Below, one piece after another: positions 17,699 through 26,674 of a DNA stretch of 39,875 nucleotides (position 1 is its first letter; the number at the start of each line of letters is the position of its first letter). The notes under the pieces are model-generated. The model saw only the letters and a list, made by a program, of their open reading frames with translations. It did no database searches and had not been told where the DNA came from. The translations under genes were made by a program, and so were the position numbers. Source of the DNA: Hyphomicrobiales bacterium (GTDB lineage Bacteria > Pseudomonadota > Alphaproteobacteria > Rhizobiales > Xanthobacteraceae); assembly GCA_021323775.1 (NCBI GenBank), contig JAJPKK010000172.1:1-39875 (forward strand), written 5' to 3'.

Positions 17699-18786
17699 CA
17701 ACCCGCGACTCTCAGAGCCTCGTGGAAGAAGTGGCCGCGGCCTTCGCGCGGGGCGAGATCGTCGTGGTGGCCGATGATGACGATCGCGAGAACGAAGGCG
17801 ATCTGTTCGTCGCGGCCTCGATGTGCACCCCCGAGAAGATGGCCTTCATCATCCGTTACACCTCCGGCATCGTGTGCGCCCCGGTGTCCGCGGAGGAAGC
17901 CAGGCGGCTGCATCTCGATCCCATGGTGGCGTTGAACGATGCGCCGCTGGGCACGGCCTTCACGGTGTCGGTCGACGTGCGCCACGGGCTGACTACCGGC
18001 ATTTCGGCGGAGGAGCGCACCAACACGGTGCGGGCGCTCGCCAATCCCAACAGCGGGGCCGCCGACTTCGTCCGCCCCGGCCACGTCTTTCCGCTGGTGG
18101 CGCGCGAGGGCGGAGTGCTGATGCGCTCAGGCCACACCGAGGCGTGCGTCGATCTGTGCCGGCTCGCCGGACTGCCCCCGGTCGGCGTGCTCGCGGAACT
18201 CATGAACGACGACGGCACCGTGATGCGCGGCGCCGGGGTGAAGCAGTTTGCCGAGGCGCACGGCCTCAGGCAGATGACCATCGCGGATCTCATCGCCTAC
18301 CGCCAGGCGCGTGAGAAGCTGGTCAAACGGGTGAGCGAATTCCCGGTGCCGACCGAGATTGGAACGCTTAAGGCCTATGCCTATGTGACGCCATTCGACG
18401 AGGTCTACCACGTCGCGCTCGTGCACGGCCGCATCGGCGACGGCCGGGACGTGCCGACCAGGCTGCACCGCGCCGACATCATGCGGGACGTTTTCGGCGG
18501 CGCCCCGGAAGTGCACGGCGCGCTGCGCCGGTTCGCCAGGGAGGGGCGCGGCGTGATGGTGTTCCTGCGCGACGGCGCGGCGGGCGTGCCCGTATCCGCG
18601 CCGCCGAAAGACGGCGGCGGGGCGGAGGCCGCACGTCAGCGCCAGTGGCGCGAAATCGGCCTCGGCGCGCAAATCCTCAGGGACCTCGGCATTTCCTCGA
18701 TTCGCCTGCTGACTTCGGCCGAGCACCATTACGTCGGCCTCGCGGGCTTCGGCATCGAGATCACCGCAAGCGAGCCGCTCGGGTAG
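17695..18786 (+). CDS. ribB: RibBA-type 3,4-dihydroxy-2-butanone 4-phosphate synthase with degenerate GTP cyclohydrolase II domain
   Basis: The 363-residue protein has an intact N-terminal DHBP synthase domain (about 1-205): [15 protein letters not shown] holds the metal and substrate acids, and [17 protein letters not shown] follows. The C-terminal domain (about 210-363) aligns with GTP cyclohydrolase II, but the zinc-binding region keeps only [14 protein letters not shown] and has lost all three cysteines. It should make DHBP for riboflavin but not open GTP. Such RibBA proteins are known in Rhizobiales, with a separate RibA elsewhere. Its start overlaps the aroC stop. Confidence 0.93.
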   Translation: MTTRDSQSLVEEVAAAFARGEIVVVADDDDRENEGDLFVAASMCTPEKMAFIIRYTSGIVCAPVSAEEARRLHLDPMVALNDAPLGTAFTVSVDVRHGLTTGISAEERTNTVRALANPNSGAADFVRPGHVFPLVAREGGVLMRSGHTEACVDLCRLAGLPPVGVLAELMNDDGTVMRGAGVKQFAEAHGLRQMTIADLIAYRQAREKLVKRVSEFPVPTEIGTLKAYAYVTPFDEVYHVALVHGRIGDGRDVPTRLHRADIMRDVFGGAPEVHGALRRFAREGRGVMVFLRDGAAGVPVSAPPKDGGGAEAARQRQWREIGLGAQILRDLGISSIRLLTSAEHHYVGLAGFGIEITASEPLG

Positions 18787-18818
18787 GGGCGATCCGGAGC
18801 GGCCGCGGGGCCGGAACC

Positions 18819-18849
18819 GTAGGGCGCAATAAGCGCCGCGCATTGCGCC
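18819..18849. repeat. Intergenic palindromic repeat, GCGCAATAAGCG family, copy 1
   Basis: Arms GGCGCAAT (18823-18830) and ATTGCGCC (18842-18849) form a perfect 8-base stem. The element starts GTAGGGCGCAATAAGCG and a close relative lies at 26466-26496. It sits just after ribBA. Confidence 0.75.
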
Positions 18850-18862
18850 GGCCGGTGCGAAA

Positions 18863-18892
18863 GGCGGGCGAAGGCCTTGGCCGCCGGTTTTT
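18863..18892 (+). terminator. Possible terminator after ribBA
   Basis: A GGCGG / CCGCC stem encloses a 13-base loop containing AAGGCCTT and is followed by GG and five T residues. The stem is short, so this is a weak candidate for ending the aroC-ribBA transcript. Confidence 0.3.
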
Positions 18893-18962
18893 CGCGCTCC
18901 GGCCCGCTTTCCTTGTTCGCCCGGGCATGCCAGCATAACGGCCCCAGCGCGGAGGAGAGATC

Positions 18963-19835
18963 ATGCGCGCGCATACGATGTTTTTCGCTGCCGCCGCCAT
19001 TGGCGGCTTGGCGCTGGCGGTAGCCATGTCCGGAAGACATGATCCCCTCGTCGAGGAAGCCGCAGCGCAGGTGCGCGGCACGCCGCCCGCTGCGGCGGCC
19101 ACAGATGTGGACGTGCAGCTCGTGATCGCGGTTGACGTCTCGTACTCCATGGACCCGGATGAGCAGGCGCTTCAGCGGGAGGGCTACATCCTCGGGCTCA
19201 CCTCACCGGAGTTCCTGAACGCCCTGCAGCAAGGGGTTCACGGCAAGATCGCGGCGACCTATTTCGAGTGGGCGGGCGCGACCGACCAGAAGATCGTGGT
19301 GCCATGGCGGCTGATCGACGGCCCCGCCGCCGCCAAGGCCTTCACCGACGAGATTGCGGCGGCGCCCTACCGGCGCGCGTACCGCACCTCGATCTCCGGC
19401 GCGCTGCATTTCGCCTGGCCGCTGTTCGAAAACTCAGGTTTTCGGGGCCTGCGCCGCGTCATCGACGTGTCAGGCGATGGCGTCAACAATCAGGGCGACG
19501 TGGTGACGGTCGTGCGCGACGCGGTGCTGGAGCGCGGCATCACCATCAACGGCCTGCCGATCCTGCTCAAGCCGCCGTCTTTCGCCACCATGGATATCGA
19601 GGACCTCGACATCTATTACGAGGACTGCGTGATCGGCGGCCCCGGCGCCTTCGTGATCGCGATCCGCAAGCGCGACCAGTTCCGCGATGCGACCCGCACG
19701 AAGCTTGTGCAGGAAATCGCCAGCCGCGAGACAGCGCCGCGCATTATCCCCGCCGCCGCCGACAAGCCGCGCATTTCCTGCACCATCGGGGAAAGAATGT
19801 GGCAGCAGCGCTGGGGCGGGTTCGATTTCAGGTGA
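18963..19835 (+). CDS. DUF1194 (von Willebrand A-like) exported protein
   Basis: The 290-residue protein matches DUF1194, a von Willebrand factor A-like family. It has an N-terminal hydrophobic signal or anchor (about 5-22) and then a metal-site motif DVSYSMD (Asp58, Ser60, Ser62). VIDVSGDGVNNQGD and GLPILLKPP are also typical. The function is unknown; such domains usually bind protein partners through a metal ion. GGAGGAGAG precedes the ATG. The gene abuts the convergent next gene with no spare base. Confidence 0.9.
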   Translation: MRAHTMFFAAAAIGGLALAVAMSGRHDPLVEEAAAQVRGTPPAAAATDVDVQLVIAVDVSYSMDPDEQALQREGYILGLTSPEFLNALQQGVHGKIAATYFEWAGATDQKIVVPWRLIDGPAAAKAFTDEIAAAPYRRAYRTSISGALHFAWPLFENSGFRGLRRVIDVSGDGVNNQGDVVTVVRDAVLERGITINGLPILLKPPSFATMDIEDLDIYYEDCVIGGPGAFVIAIRKRDQFRDATRTKLVQEIASRETAPRIIPAAADKPRISCTIGERMWQQRWGGFDFR

Positions 19836-20324
19836 TCAGCTCGCCATTTTCTCCAGGAGCGGAGGCGCATCCTTGAAAACCGCGCTGCTTTCCGGCGTTT
19901 CAGCCATCACCGGGAAGTGATAGCCGCATTTCGGGCAGGGCTCGGCCAGCACGGCCTGTTCTTTATGCAGATCGTAGCCTTTGTCCTGGATGTGGGCGCA
20001 GGTCGGACACACGCGGATCAATCTCGCATTCTTGAACTCGAAATTGGTGATGATGTCTTCCATGATGCAGCCGGTGCGGACCGCCCACTCTTTGGCATGC
20101 TTGTGGTAGGTGTTGAGATGCCAGTCTTTGAGCGCATCGAAGCTGGTCCAGAAGCTCACCTCGTTGTGCCAGGTCGGATCCTGTGGATGGATCCACCATG
20201 TCAGGTGAAGGAAGCCTGGCAGCGTCATGAGATGGTGTCTCACGTCGGCAAAGACGACCTTGAATTTCTCGTAGTTGTCGAGGCTCGAGAAGCGAACGCG
20301 CTGCATGCTCTGATAAATGGCCAT
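19836..20324 (-). CDS. Dimeric alpha-beta barrel (antibiotic-monooxygenase-like) protein with C-terminal zinc ribbon
   Basis: The 162-residue protein starts with a ferredoxin-like domain of the antibiotic biosynthesis monooxygenase fold (about 1-95: YEKFKVVFADVRHHLMTLPGF, EVSFWTSFDALKDW). A four-cysteine knuckle pair follows (Cys106, Cys109, Cys130, Cys133; CPTC and CPKC), which should bind zinc. I do not know a characterised protein with this order. The fold usually binds small aromatic ligands or haem; the ribbon could hold a partner or a metal. GGAG precedes the ATG. Confidence 0.75.
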   Translation of the reverse strand: MAIYQSMQRVRFSSLDNYEKFKVVFADVRHHLMTLPGFLHLTWWIHPQDPTWHNEVSFWTSFDALKDWHLNTYHKHAKEWAVRTGCIMEDIITNFEFKNARLIRVCPTCAHIQDKGYDLHKEQAVLAEPCPKCGYHFPVMAETPESSAVFKDAPPLLEKMAS

Positions 20325-20504
20325 CGGTCACTCCGGATGTTGAATCGCTCGGATACGCCTCCCCACCCTCCCGGAACCGCGGGCGTCCGGCCCGCGCGCT
20401 TTGCTTGGTGAAGAACGAGCGCATGGGAATGCCTCCCGCGCGCCACGACGTGATCTCGCTCCGTCCATGCAATTCGCGTGCCCGATGCGCCCACTGAGGC
20501 CAGT

Positions 20505-20780
20505 TTAGGCGCCCCGCGCGAACCGCTCCGTCGACCGCGCCCGCGCCTTTGCAGCCTCCACCTCACGGTCGCGCGGCGGCGCGTTGGTGACCAGCGAGGC
20601 GAGCAGTTCGCGGGCCGCCGCAGCGACCTGATCGACGGCGCGGTCGAAGGCTAACCGGTTCGCCTGGGAGGGGCGCGCAAAGCCGCTCAGCTTGCGGACG
20701 AATTGCAGGGCGGACGCCCGGATTTCATCCTCCGTGGCCGGTGGTTCGAAGTTATACAAAGTTCTGATGTTGCGGCACAT
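20505..20780 (-). CDS. DUF2277 family protein
   Basis: The 91-residue protein matches DUF2277: MCRNIRTLYNFEPPAT at the start, ALQFVRKLSGFARPSQAN in the middle and PPRDREVEAAKARARSTERF at the end. It is cytoplasmic, all-helical and of unknown function. ATG 20780 follows AAGGA; the longer frame from 20831 does not match the family. Confidence 0.88.
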   Translation of the reverse strand: MCRNIRTLYNFEPPATEDEIRASALQFVRKLSGFARPSQANRLAFDRAVDQVAAAARELLASLVTNAPPRDREVEAAKARARSTERFARGA

Positions 20781-20922
20781 CGTGATCCTTGTCTTTACTA
20801 CGCCCGCAGGGTCGGCAGCAGCCGGCATCACGGCCGCGCGAACGTGTCATGTCCTCGGACAGCGAGGGACGACAAACCCCGCTTGTGGCGATAAGTCATA
20901 TCCATGAGCGCAAACACCCAAT

Positions 20923-21663
20923 TCAGCCAGGCTCCATGCCGTGCCGCTTGAGCACCGGCGCGGCTTCGGGCGCCGTGAGAAACTTCAATAGCGCGCGGGC
21001 AGCTTCAGGCGCGGGCGCTGCGGTGTGGACGCCTGCGGAGAACACAGTGACGAACTGAATCTCGGCCGGCAGCGGACCCAGGTAGTCGATGCCTTCGACC
21101 GACATCAGCTCGCTCATCTGGGTAAAGCCGATCTCGCCCTCGCCGCGCGCGACGGCGGCGCCAACCGGCAGACCCGGACCGATCTGGATGATCTTCGGTT
21201 TGAGTTCATTGGCGATTCCCATCTTCTGGAACATGGTCGGCAGGTAGACGCTGCTCGGCCCGGACGACAGTACAATCGACTTCGCGGCCAGGAGAGCGTT
21301 GCGGAGCGCTGCGGGAGTAGAAATATCGGGCCGCGGCGCGCCGGCCCGCACCGCCACGCCGACCCCCGATCGGGCGAGATCGATGCGGTTTGCGAGGCGG
21401 CCTTGCTTGACGAAGTCGTCGATACGCGCCGCCGGAATAATCACGATATCGGCGATCTCGCCGCCGCCCACCCGCTTGACAATATCAACGGTGCCGCCCC
21501 AGTCGAGCATAACCTTGTGTCCAGCGCTCTTCTCGAAGACAGGGACGAGTTCGCGATAGGGCTCCCGCACCGCGTTTGAGGCAATCACCTTGATCTCGGC
21601 AGCGTTGGCCGCCGGCGCCAGAACGGCTGCGAGAGCGGCGATGGCATAGAGGGCTGTTTTCAT
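20923..21663 (-). CDS. ModA-like periplasmic solute-binding protein
   Basis: The 246-residue protein has a signal peptide (about 1-20, ending ANAA). The type II binding protein fold follows: EIKVIASNAVREPYRELVPVFEKSAG, FVKQGRLANRIDLARSGVGVAVRAGA and the C-terminal FLTAPEAAPVLKRHGMEPG. It resembles the protein at 11845-12621 (shared VRAGAPxPDIST and xxEAAPxLxK) but is clearly divergent. No permease or ATPase lies nearby. ATG 21663 follows GGGAG. The ligand is unknown. Confidence 0.83.
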   Translation of the reverse strand: MKTALYAIAALAAVLAPAANAAEIKVIASNAVREPYRELVPVFEKSAGHKVMLDWGGTVDIVKRVGGGEIADIVIIPAARIDDFVKQGRLANRIDLARSGVGVAVRAGAPRPDISTPAALRNALLAAKSIVLSSGPSSVYLPTMFQKMGIANELKPKIIQIGPGLPVGAAVARGEGEIGFTQMSELMSVEGIDYLGPLPAEIQFVTVFSAGVHTAAPAPEAARALLKFLTAPEAAPVLKRHGMEPG

Positions 21664-21828
21664 GACGGCTCCCGGTCTTATACGGACGTGATCCGCTTTG
21701 ACGAACATGCGTTATCCACAAGGTTACAGCGAGTCGCTCGCTTCAGCCAACCTGAACGAATGGGAGGTTGCGCGAGGATGGCGCAGGGGCTGATCGACGA
21801 GATATCCCGCAACGACAGGAGGAATCTC

Positions 21829-22308
21829 ATGAGCGAGTTTGACGCCACGATCGAGTGGACGCGGCCGGACGGCGCGGCCTTTGTTGACGGCCGCTATTCG
21901 CGAGCCCATGTCTGGCGCTTCGATGGCGGGGCCGAGGTAGCCGCCTCGTCGTCGCCCCATTCGGTGCCGCTGCCGCTCAGCGTCGCCGAGAATGTCGACC
22001 CCGAGGAAGCTTTGGTGGCAGCTCTTTCAAGCTGCCACATGTTGTTTTTCTTAAGCCTCGCTGCCAAGCGCGGCTTCGTTGTCGATCGCTACCAGGACGC
22101 CGCCCGCGGAACGATGACAAGGAACGCACGTGGCCGCATGGCCATGACCAGAGTCATCCTCAACCCCCGCGTCGAATATGCCGGCAGCCGCCCCGATCGC
22201 GCCACTGAAGAAGAACTGCACCACCAGGCGCACGACCTCTGCTACATCGCCAATTCGGTAACGGCCGAGGTCGAAACGCATCTCGGCGATTCTGAACAGG
22301 GTCGATGA
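21829..22308 (+). CDS. OsmC family peroxidase-like protein
   Basis: The 159-residue protein matches OsmC/Ohr. The first redox cysteine is in ALSSCHMLFFLSLAAKRG, and the second in HHQAHDLCYIANSV. The middle of the protein (VDRYQDAARGTM, then VILNPRV) follows the family beta-sheet. These proteins reduce organic hydroperoxides using lipoyl or other dithiols. ATG 21829 follows a perfect AGGAGG; the longer upstream frame is rejected. Confidence 0.92.
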   Translation: MSEFDATIEWTRPDGAAFVDGRYSRAHVWRFDGGAEVAASSSPHSVPLPLSVAENVDPEEALVAALSSCHMLFFLSLAAKRGFVVDRYQDAARGTMTRNARGRMAMTRVILNPRVEYAGSRPDRATEEELHHQAHDLCYIANSVTAEVETHLGDSEQGR

Positions 22309-22514
22309 AATACATTATCGCGCTCCATCAGATGAGCTCACGACCGGTTGCGCAGCTCGTCTGCCAATCCCGACATTTTTTGTTGCGCATGAGGCCAGGT
22401 CCGCGGGCTTGGAAATGGCCTTGATCGCTCGGATGCAGTCTTGCGGGCGGCGGCAGCCGGCACTATTTCGGTATCGCCTAAGCCGCTGACGAACAAGCAG
22501 CAGATGCAAGGCGC

Positions 22515-23753
22515 TCACCTCGTCAACCGCGCCACCACCTCCACATGGGCCGAATAGCGGAACTGATCGACCGGCGTCGCCTCGCCGAGGCGATAGCCCC
22601 CCTCGATGAGTATCTTGGCGTCGCGCGCGAAGGTGGCGGGATTGCATGACACGGCCACGACGAGCGGCACGCGGCTTCTTGCAAGCTCCCGCGCCTGCGC
22701 TTCGGCGCCCTGACGCGGCGGATCGAACACAACCGCATTGATGCCGGCAAGCTCCTGGGCGACGAACGGACGGCGGAACAGGTCGCGGTCAACGGCGGCG
22801 ATGGGCTTGAGCCCGCTCGTGGCGGCCCCGGCACGGCGTAACGCGCGGATGGCGTCCGCATCACTGTCGGCCGCGAGCACGCGGGCGCGCTCGGCAAGCC
22901 GCAACGCAAAGGGCCCGACGCCGGCGAAGAGATCCGCGACCGCCTTGGCGCCGCCAACATGCTCCAGCACGAGCCGCGCCAGCGTTTCTTCGCCGAGCGC
23001 CGTCGCCTGCAGGAATGCGCCCGGGGGAAGCTCGACGGCGGCCCGCCCGATCCGCACCGTCGGGACGGCGCGCTGCGTCACGAGTTCGCCATGCCGGGTG
23101 ATGCGCGCGAGCTTGTGGGTCTCGGCCACGCGGGCGAGCGCCAGGACGAGCGGCGGTGCGAGCGGACCGGAGCCCCGCACGTCCACGTCGATGCCGGCGT
23201 CGCTGGCGGTGACCTGGATGTCGAGCGGCTTGGCGATGGGTTTGAGCGCCTCGGCGATTGCCCAGGCTGCGTCAACCGCGCCCGTCAGCCCCGGTGCGAG
23301 GATCGGGCAGCGATCGATCGGAATAATCCGGTGGGCATGGAGCGCCGCAAAGCCGACCTCCAGAATGTCGTGAGTTGCGCGCCGCGCATGGAACACGGCG
23401 CGGCGGCGGCCCTCCCCATGGGCATCGATGAGAGCGGCAACGCTTGCGGCGACGCCGGCGTGATCGAGGTGCGCCGCCACCAACTCGCGCTTCCAGGCCC
23501 GATATGGCGCGGCATCCCAATGCTGGAGTGCGCAGCCGCCGCAGACGCCGAAATGCGGGCAGATCGGCTTGATGCGGGCGGGGCTCGCGGTTTCGACGCG
23601 CCGCAGATTGCGCCGATCCGCATGACCAGGCCACGGATCCACCTCGACGGTTTCGCCCGGCAGCGCATAGGGCACATAGATCGCGCCCGCATCCGACAAA
23701 GCGACGCCGTCGCCGCGGGAGCCGATAGTCTTGATGGTGAGCCGCTCAACCAA
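22515..23753 (-). CDS. 23S rRNA (uracil-C5) methyltransferase, RlmD/TrmA family
   Basis: The roughly 412-residue protein has an N-terminal TRAM-like domain (about 1-55), a four-cysteine iron-sulfur motif [15 protein letters not shown], the SAM motif [17 protein letters not shown] and the catalytic cysteine region [13 protein letters not shown]. Family members methylate C5 of uridine in 23S rRNA or tRNA. The likely start is TTG 23753, inside the last codons of tlyA: GGGGG lies upstream and the frame shares TTGGTTGA with the tlyA stop. A longer frame to 23876 is antisense-like and overlaps tlyA completely. Confidence 0.9.
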   Translation of the reverse strand: MVERLTIKTIGSRGDGVALSDAGAIYVPYALPGETVEVDPWPGHADRRNLRRVETASPARIKPICPHFGVCGGCALQHWDAAPYRAWKRELVAAHLDHAGVAASVAALIDAHGEGRRRAVFHARRATHDILEVGFAALHAHRIIPIDRCPILAPGLTGAVDAAWAIAEALKPIAKPLDIQVTASDAGIDVDVRGSGPLAPPLVLALARVAETHKLARITRHGELVTQRAVPTVRIGRAAVELPPGAFLQATALGEETLARLVLEHVGGAKAVADLFAGVGPFALRLAERARVLAADSDADAIRALRRAGAATSGLKPIAAVDRDLFRRPFVAQELAGINAVVFDPPRQGAEAQARELARSRVPLVVAVSCNPATFARDAKILIEGGYRLGEATPVDQFRYSAHVEVVARLTR

Positions 23754-24495
23754 GCCTGGCCCCCAGGAAGAATTCAAGGTTGCCGTCGCCGCCGGCAATC
23801 GGGGAAGGAAAGCTCGCGATGTCGCGGCATCCGAGCGACCCGGCGTGGGCCGCGATCTCAGCCGTGACAGCCTCATGGATGGCCGGATCGCGCACGATTC
23901 CTTTCTTGACGTGGGCGCGCGGGGCTTCGAATTGCGGCTTCACCAGCGCCAGGACATGCGCCGGCCGGGCCGCAACCGCGAAGGCGGCGGGCAGCACGGA
24001 TTTGAGCGAGATGAAGCTCACATCGATAGTGATGAAATCGGGCGGTTCGCCGAGCCGCGACGGATCGAGGCTGCGGATGTCGGTCTGTTCAAGTGACACG
24101 ATCTTTGGCTCGCCGCGCAGAAGCGGATGAAGCTGGCCGGTGCCGACGTCGAGCGCATAGACGCGGCGCGCCCCGCGGGCAAGGAGCACCTGGGTAAATC
24201 CGCCGGTTGACGCGCCCACGTCGAGACAGACGCGGCCTGCGACGGGAATGTCAAAGCGCTTCAGCGCCCCGTCAAGCTTGACGCCGCCGCGCGATACCCA
24301 CGGAAAAGCCGGCTCGGCCGCAAGTTCTGCATCGGCCGCGATCGCCTCCGACGCCTTGCGCACCGGCACGGCGTCCGCCGTCACCAGGCCGGCCGCGATT
24401 GCGGCCTGCGCCCTGGCGCGGCTTTCGAACAGGCCCCGCTCGACGAGGAGGATGTCGGCGCGCTGGCGAGGCGGGTTGGCGGCTCGTGTTTTCAT
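23746..24495 (-). CDS. tlyA: TlyA family rRNA 2'-O-methyltransferase
   Basis: The 249-residue protein has an N-terminal S4 RNA-binding domain ([20 protein letters not shown]), then [11 protein letters not shown] and an FtsJ-like methyltransferase fold ([28 protein letters not shown]). TlyA methylates 2'-hydroxyls in 16S and/or 23S rRNA; the hemolysin label is historical. GGAAGGG precedes the ATG. It overlaps the next methyltransferase gene by eight bases, which suggests coupled translation. Confidence 0.93.
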   Translation of the reverse strand: MKTRAANPPRQRADILLVERGLFESRARAQAAIAAGLVTADAVPVRKASEAIAADAELAAEPAFPWVSRGGVKLDGALKRFDIPVAGRVCLDVGASTGGFTQVLLARGARRVYALDVGTGQLHPLLRGEPKIVSLEQTDIRSLDPSRLGEPPDFITIDVSFISLKSVLPAAFAVAARPAHVLALVKPQFEAPRAHVKKGIVRDPAIHEAVTAEIAAHAGSLGCRDIASFPSPIAGGDGNLEFFLGARLG

Positions 24496-24801
24496 CGCCC
24501 TTCCGGTTGAACTGGTAACACTTGTAGCCAGGATTGAGACTACCGGGTCCGGCCTTTGGCCGGCTCGAACTCCGCGAAATCCGGGATCGGCCTATCCTGC
24601 GGCAACGCCGCTCCCGGGTTCCGCTGGCGCGCAACCCGGGCTACAGAGCTGCACTACACAACGAAACGACGAGTTACTGGCCCAGGCGCTGCGGCTCAAC
24701 TAACATCCATGCCGGATCGTGCAAGGGTCGCGCGGGCCCATGTGCCCGTCATGTCCTGAGCTTCGCCTGGCTCGCGATCCTCCCCTCAAACAGGAACCGA
24801 A
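24496..24801. other. Divergent gap with hairpin and palindromic repeat
   Basis: This gap lies between leftward tlyA and the rightward ThDP enzyme gene. It holds a perfect CCGGCC-TTT-GGCCGG hairpin at 24549-24563 and the repeat 24609-24645 (listed). No gene or clear promoter was seen. Confidence 0.5.
24609..24645. repeat. Intergenic palindromic repeat, CCCGGRTT family, copy 1
   Basis: CCCGGGTT and AACCCGGG arms pair around CCGCTGGCGCGC. The element ends CTACA. A copy with the same layout at 26569-26605 differs at paired positions. It lies upstream of the ThDP enzyme gene. Confidence 0.85.
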
Positions 24802-26469
24802 ATGAGCAATCTGCCGATTTATGAAATGCTGGCTCAGGCCTTTGCGCGCGAGGGGGTCGACACCCTGTTCAGCCTGATGGGCGACGGCAACATGCACTGG
24901 GCCACCGCGATGTCGAAGATCGACGGCATGCGGGTGTTTCATGCCCGCCACGAGCATTGCGCATGCGGCATGGCGATGGGTTATCACAGCGCGACCGGGA
25001 AGGTCGGAGTCGCCACCGTGACTTGCGGCCCCGGCGTCACCCAGATCGCCACCGCGCTGACCACGGCGTCCCGCGCCGGCGTCCCGATGGTGGTATTCGC
25101 AGGCGAAAGTCCGATCAATGCCCGATGGTACAATCAGGCCCTCGACCAGGCGCCGTTGGTGACGGCGACCGGGGCGCATTATGTCCGGGCTCACAGCCCG
25201 GCGCGCATGTATGATTCGGTACGCGAGGCGTTCTATGTCGCGCGCCATGAGCGCAGGCCCGCGGTGCTCGGCGTTCCGTATGATCTGCAGAAACTCCCAA
25301 TGCCCGGGGCGCCGGAGTACGTCTCGTCTTCATCCCTCGTTCCCGAGACCGGCCGCACGCCGCCGAATCCCGACATCCTCAACCGGCTGGCCGAGCGGTT
25401 AGCCGCGGCACAGCGCCCGATCATTTTGGCGGGTCGGGGCGCGGTGCGGTCCGGCGCCCACGAGGCGATCGAGGCATTGGCGCGGGCGAGCGGGGCCTTG
25501 CTCGCGACCACGCTGCCTGCACGCGGCATGTTTGACCACGATCCCTTCTCGATCGGCGTGGCGGGCGGCTTTTCCTCCGAGCTCGCCCGCGAGCTGTTTC
25601 ACGAATCCGATCTGGTGGTCGCCATTGGCGCCAGTCTCACCTATTATACGGTCGATGGCGGCGCCCTTTTCCCCAGGGCATTTGTGGCGCAGATCGACGA
25701 GCGGCCGCGCGGTCTGAAGGACGGCTTGCCGGCGGCCGACCTGTTCGTGCGGGCGGACGCCAGGGCCGGAGCCGAAGCGCTCGCCCGTGAGCTGACGCGC
25801 TACGGCACGAAGACCGGGTTCCGATCGCTCAAGCTGGCGCAGCGGATCGCGCAAGCGATGCCCGATACGGCCCAATTCGTAATCACCCCAGGCACCTTCG
25901 ACCCGCGTCATGTAGTGGCTGAACTCGATCGCGTCATCCCGAAGGACTGGGAGATGGTGAGCGGTTCCGGTCATCAGGCCTATTTCCAGACCCACATGCG
26001 GGGGCGCAAGCCCGAGCAGTTCCACGTCATGCGGGAGTTTGGCGCAATCGGCAATGCGATCTCGATTGCGATCGGCGTCGCGGCCGCTACCAACAACGGC
26101 AAAGTCGTGCTGATCGAAGGCGACGGCAGTCTGATCATGCACATCCAGGAGCTTGAGACTCTCAAGCGGCATGGCATTCGCATGCTGATATGCGTGCTCA
26201 ACGACGGCGCTTACGGGGCGGAAGTCCACAAGCTGCGCCAGGACGGCCTCGACGACAGCGGCGCCATCTTCGGCCGCACCGATTTCGCCGCGATCGCCCG
26301 CGGTTTCGGCCTGAGGGGGACGAACGTGGAGCGCCTCTCGCAATTCTCATCGCTTATGCGCGAGTTCGATGCCCAGGAGACGGCGGAGGTCTGGAATATT
26401 CCGATCTCCGACCAGGTCACCTCGCCGACGATGCGGCGGCTCAAGGCGAGGGGGCATGGCGTGATGTAG
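24802..26469 (+). CDS. Thiamine diphosphate-dependent enzyme, acetolactate synthase-like
   Basis: The 555-residue protein has the three-domain layout of ThDP decarboxylases and synthases. Glu51 in RHEHCACGMA is the cofactor-activating glutamate, and the C-terminal ThDP motif runs from GDG (about residue 440) to a VLNDGAYG segment. AGGAA precedes the ATG. It is too divergent from IlvB to call acetolactate synthase and could be a carboligase, decarboxylase or CoA-linked lyase. It leads a probable unit with the MaoC and CitE-like genes. Its stop TAG is also the first bases of the repeat 26466-26496. Confidence 0.85.
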   Translation: MSNLPIYEMLAQAFAREGVDTLFSLMGDGNMHWATAMSKIDGMRVFHARHEHCACGMAMGYHSATGKVGVATVTCGPGVTQIATALTTASRAGVPMVVFAGESPINARWYNQALDQAPLVTATGAHYVRAHSPARMYDSVREAFYVARHERRPAVLGVPYDLQKLPMPGAPEYVSSSSLVPETGRTPPNPDILNRLAERLAAAQRPIILAGRGAVRSGAHEAIEALARASGALLATTLPARGMFDHDPFSIGVAGGFSSELARELFHESDLVVAIGASLTYYTVDGGALFPRAFVAQIDERPRGLKDGLPAADLFVRADARAGAEALARELTRYGTKTGFRSLKLAQRIAQAMPDTAQFVITPGTFDPRHVVAELDRVIPKDWEMVSGSGHQAYFQTHMRGRKPEQFHVMREFGAIGNAISIAIGVAAATNNGKVVLIEGDGSLIMHIQELETLKRHGIRMLICVLNDGAYGAEVHKLRQDGLDDSGAIFGRTDFAAIARGFGLRGTNVERLSQFSSLMREFDAQETAEVWNIPISDQVTSPTMRRLKARGHGVM

Positions 26470-26496
26470 CGCGCAATAAGCGCAGCACGTTGCGCC
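26466..26496. repeat. Intergenic palindromic repeat, GCGCAATAAGCG family, copy 2
   Basis: GTAGCGCGCAATAAGCG leads to a hairpin closing in TTGCGCC. It matches 18819-18849 in order and spacing, with a weaker stem. The first GTAG overlaps the TAG stop codon of the ThDP enzyme gene. Confidence 0.7.
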
Positions 26497-26568
26497 CTGC
26501 TCTCTCAGACACGCCTGCCGAAGCCGCGCTCCGGCAACGGGTGCGGCCGCGTTGACGCGAACTATGCG

Positions 26569-26605
26569 CGCTCCCGGATTTCGCTGACGCGCAATCCGGG
26601 CTACA
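26569..26605. repeat. Intergenic palindromic repeat, CCCGGRTT family, copy 2
   Basis: CCCGGATT and AATCCGGG arms pair around TCGCTGACGCGC, followed by CTACA. Compared with copy 1 (24609-24645), a G-to-A change in the left arm is matched by C-to-T in the right arm. The hairpin is thus kept by a compensatory change. Confidence 0.85.
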
Positions 26606-26674
26606 CCTCAACCCATCCTAAGGCGTAAAAGTCGAGCCCGCGAAGGATCTCGCGAGCTGGCAAGGAGAGCATCG

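Noticed and set aside
20353-20375. C-rich stretch resembling half of the palindromic element in the gamma-glutamyltransferase gene
   Set aside because: Only one arm is recognisable, so I could not support it as a copy.
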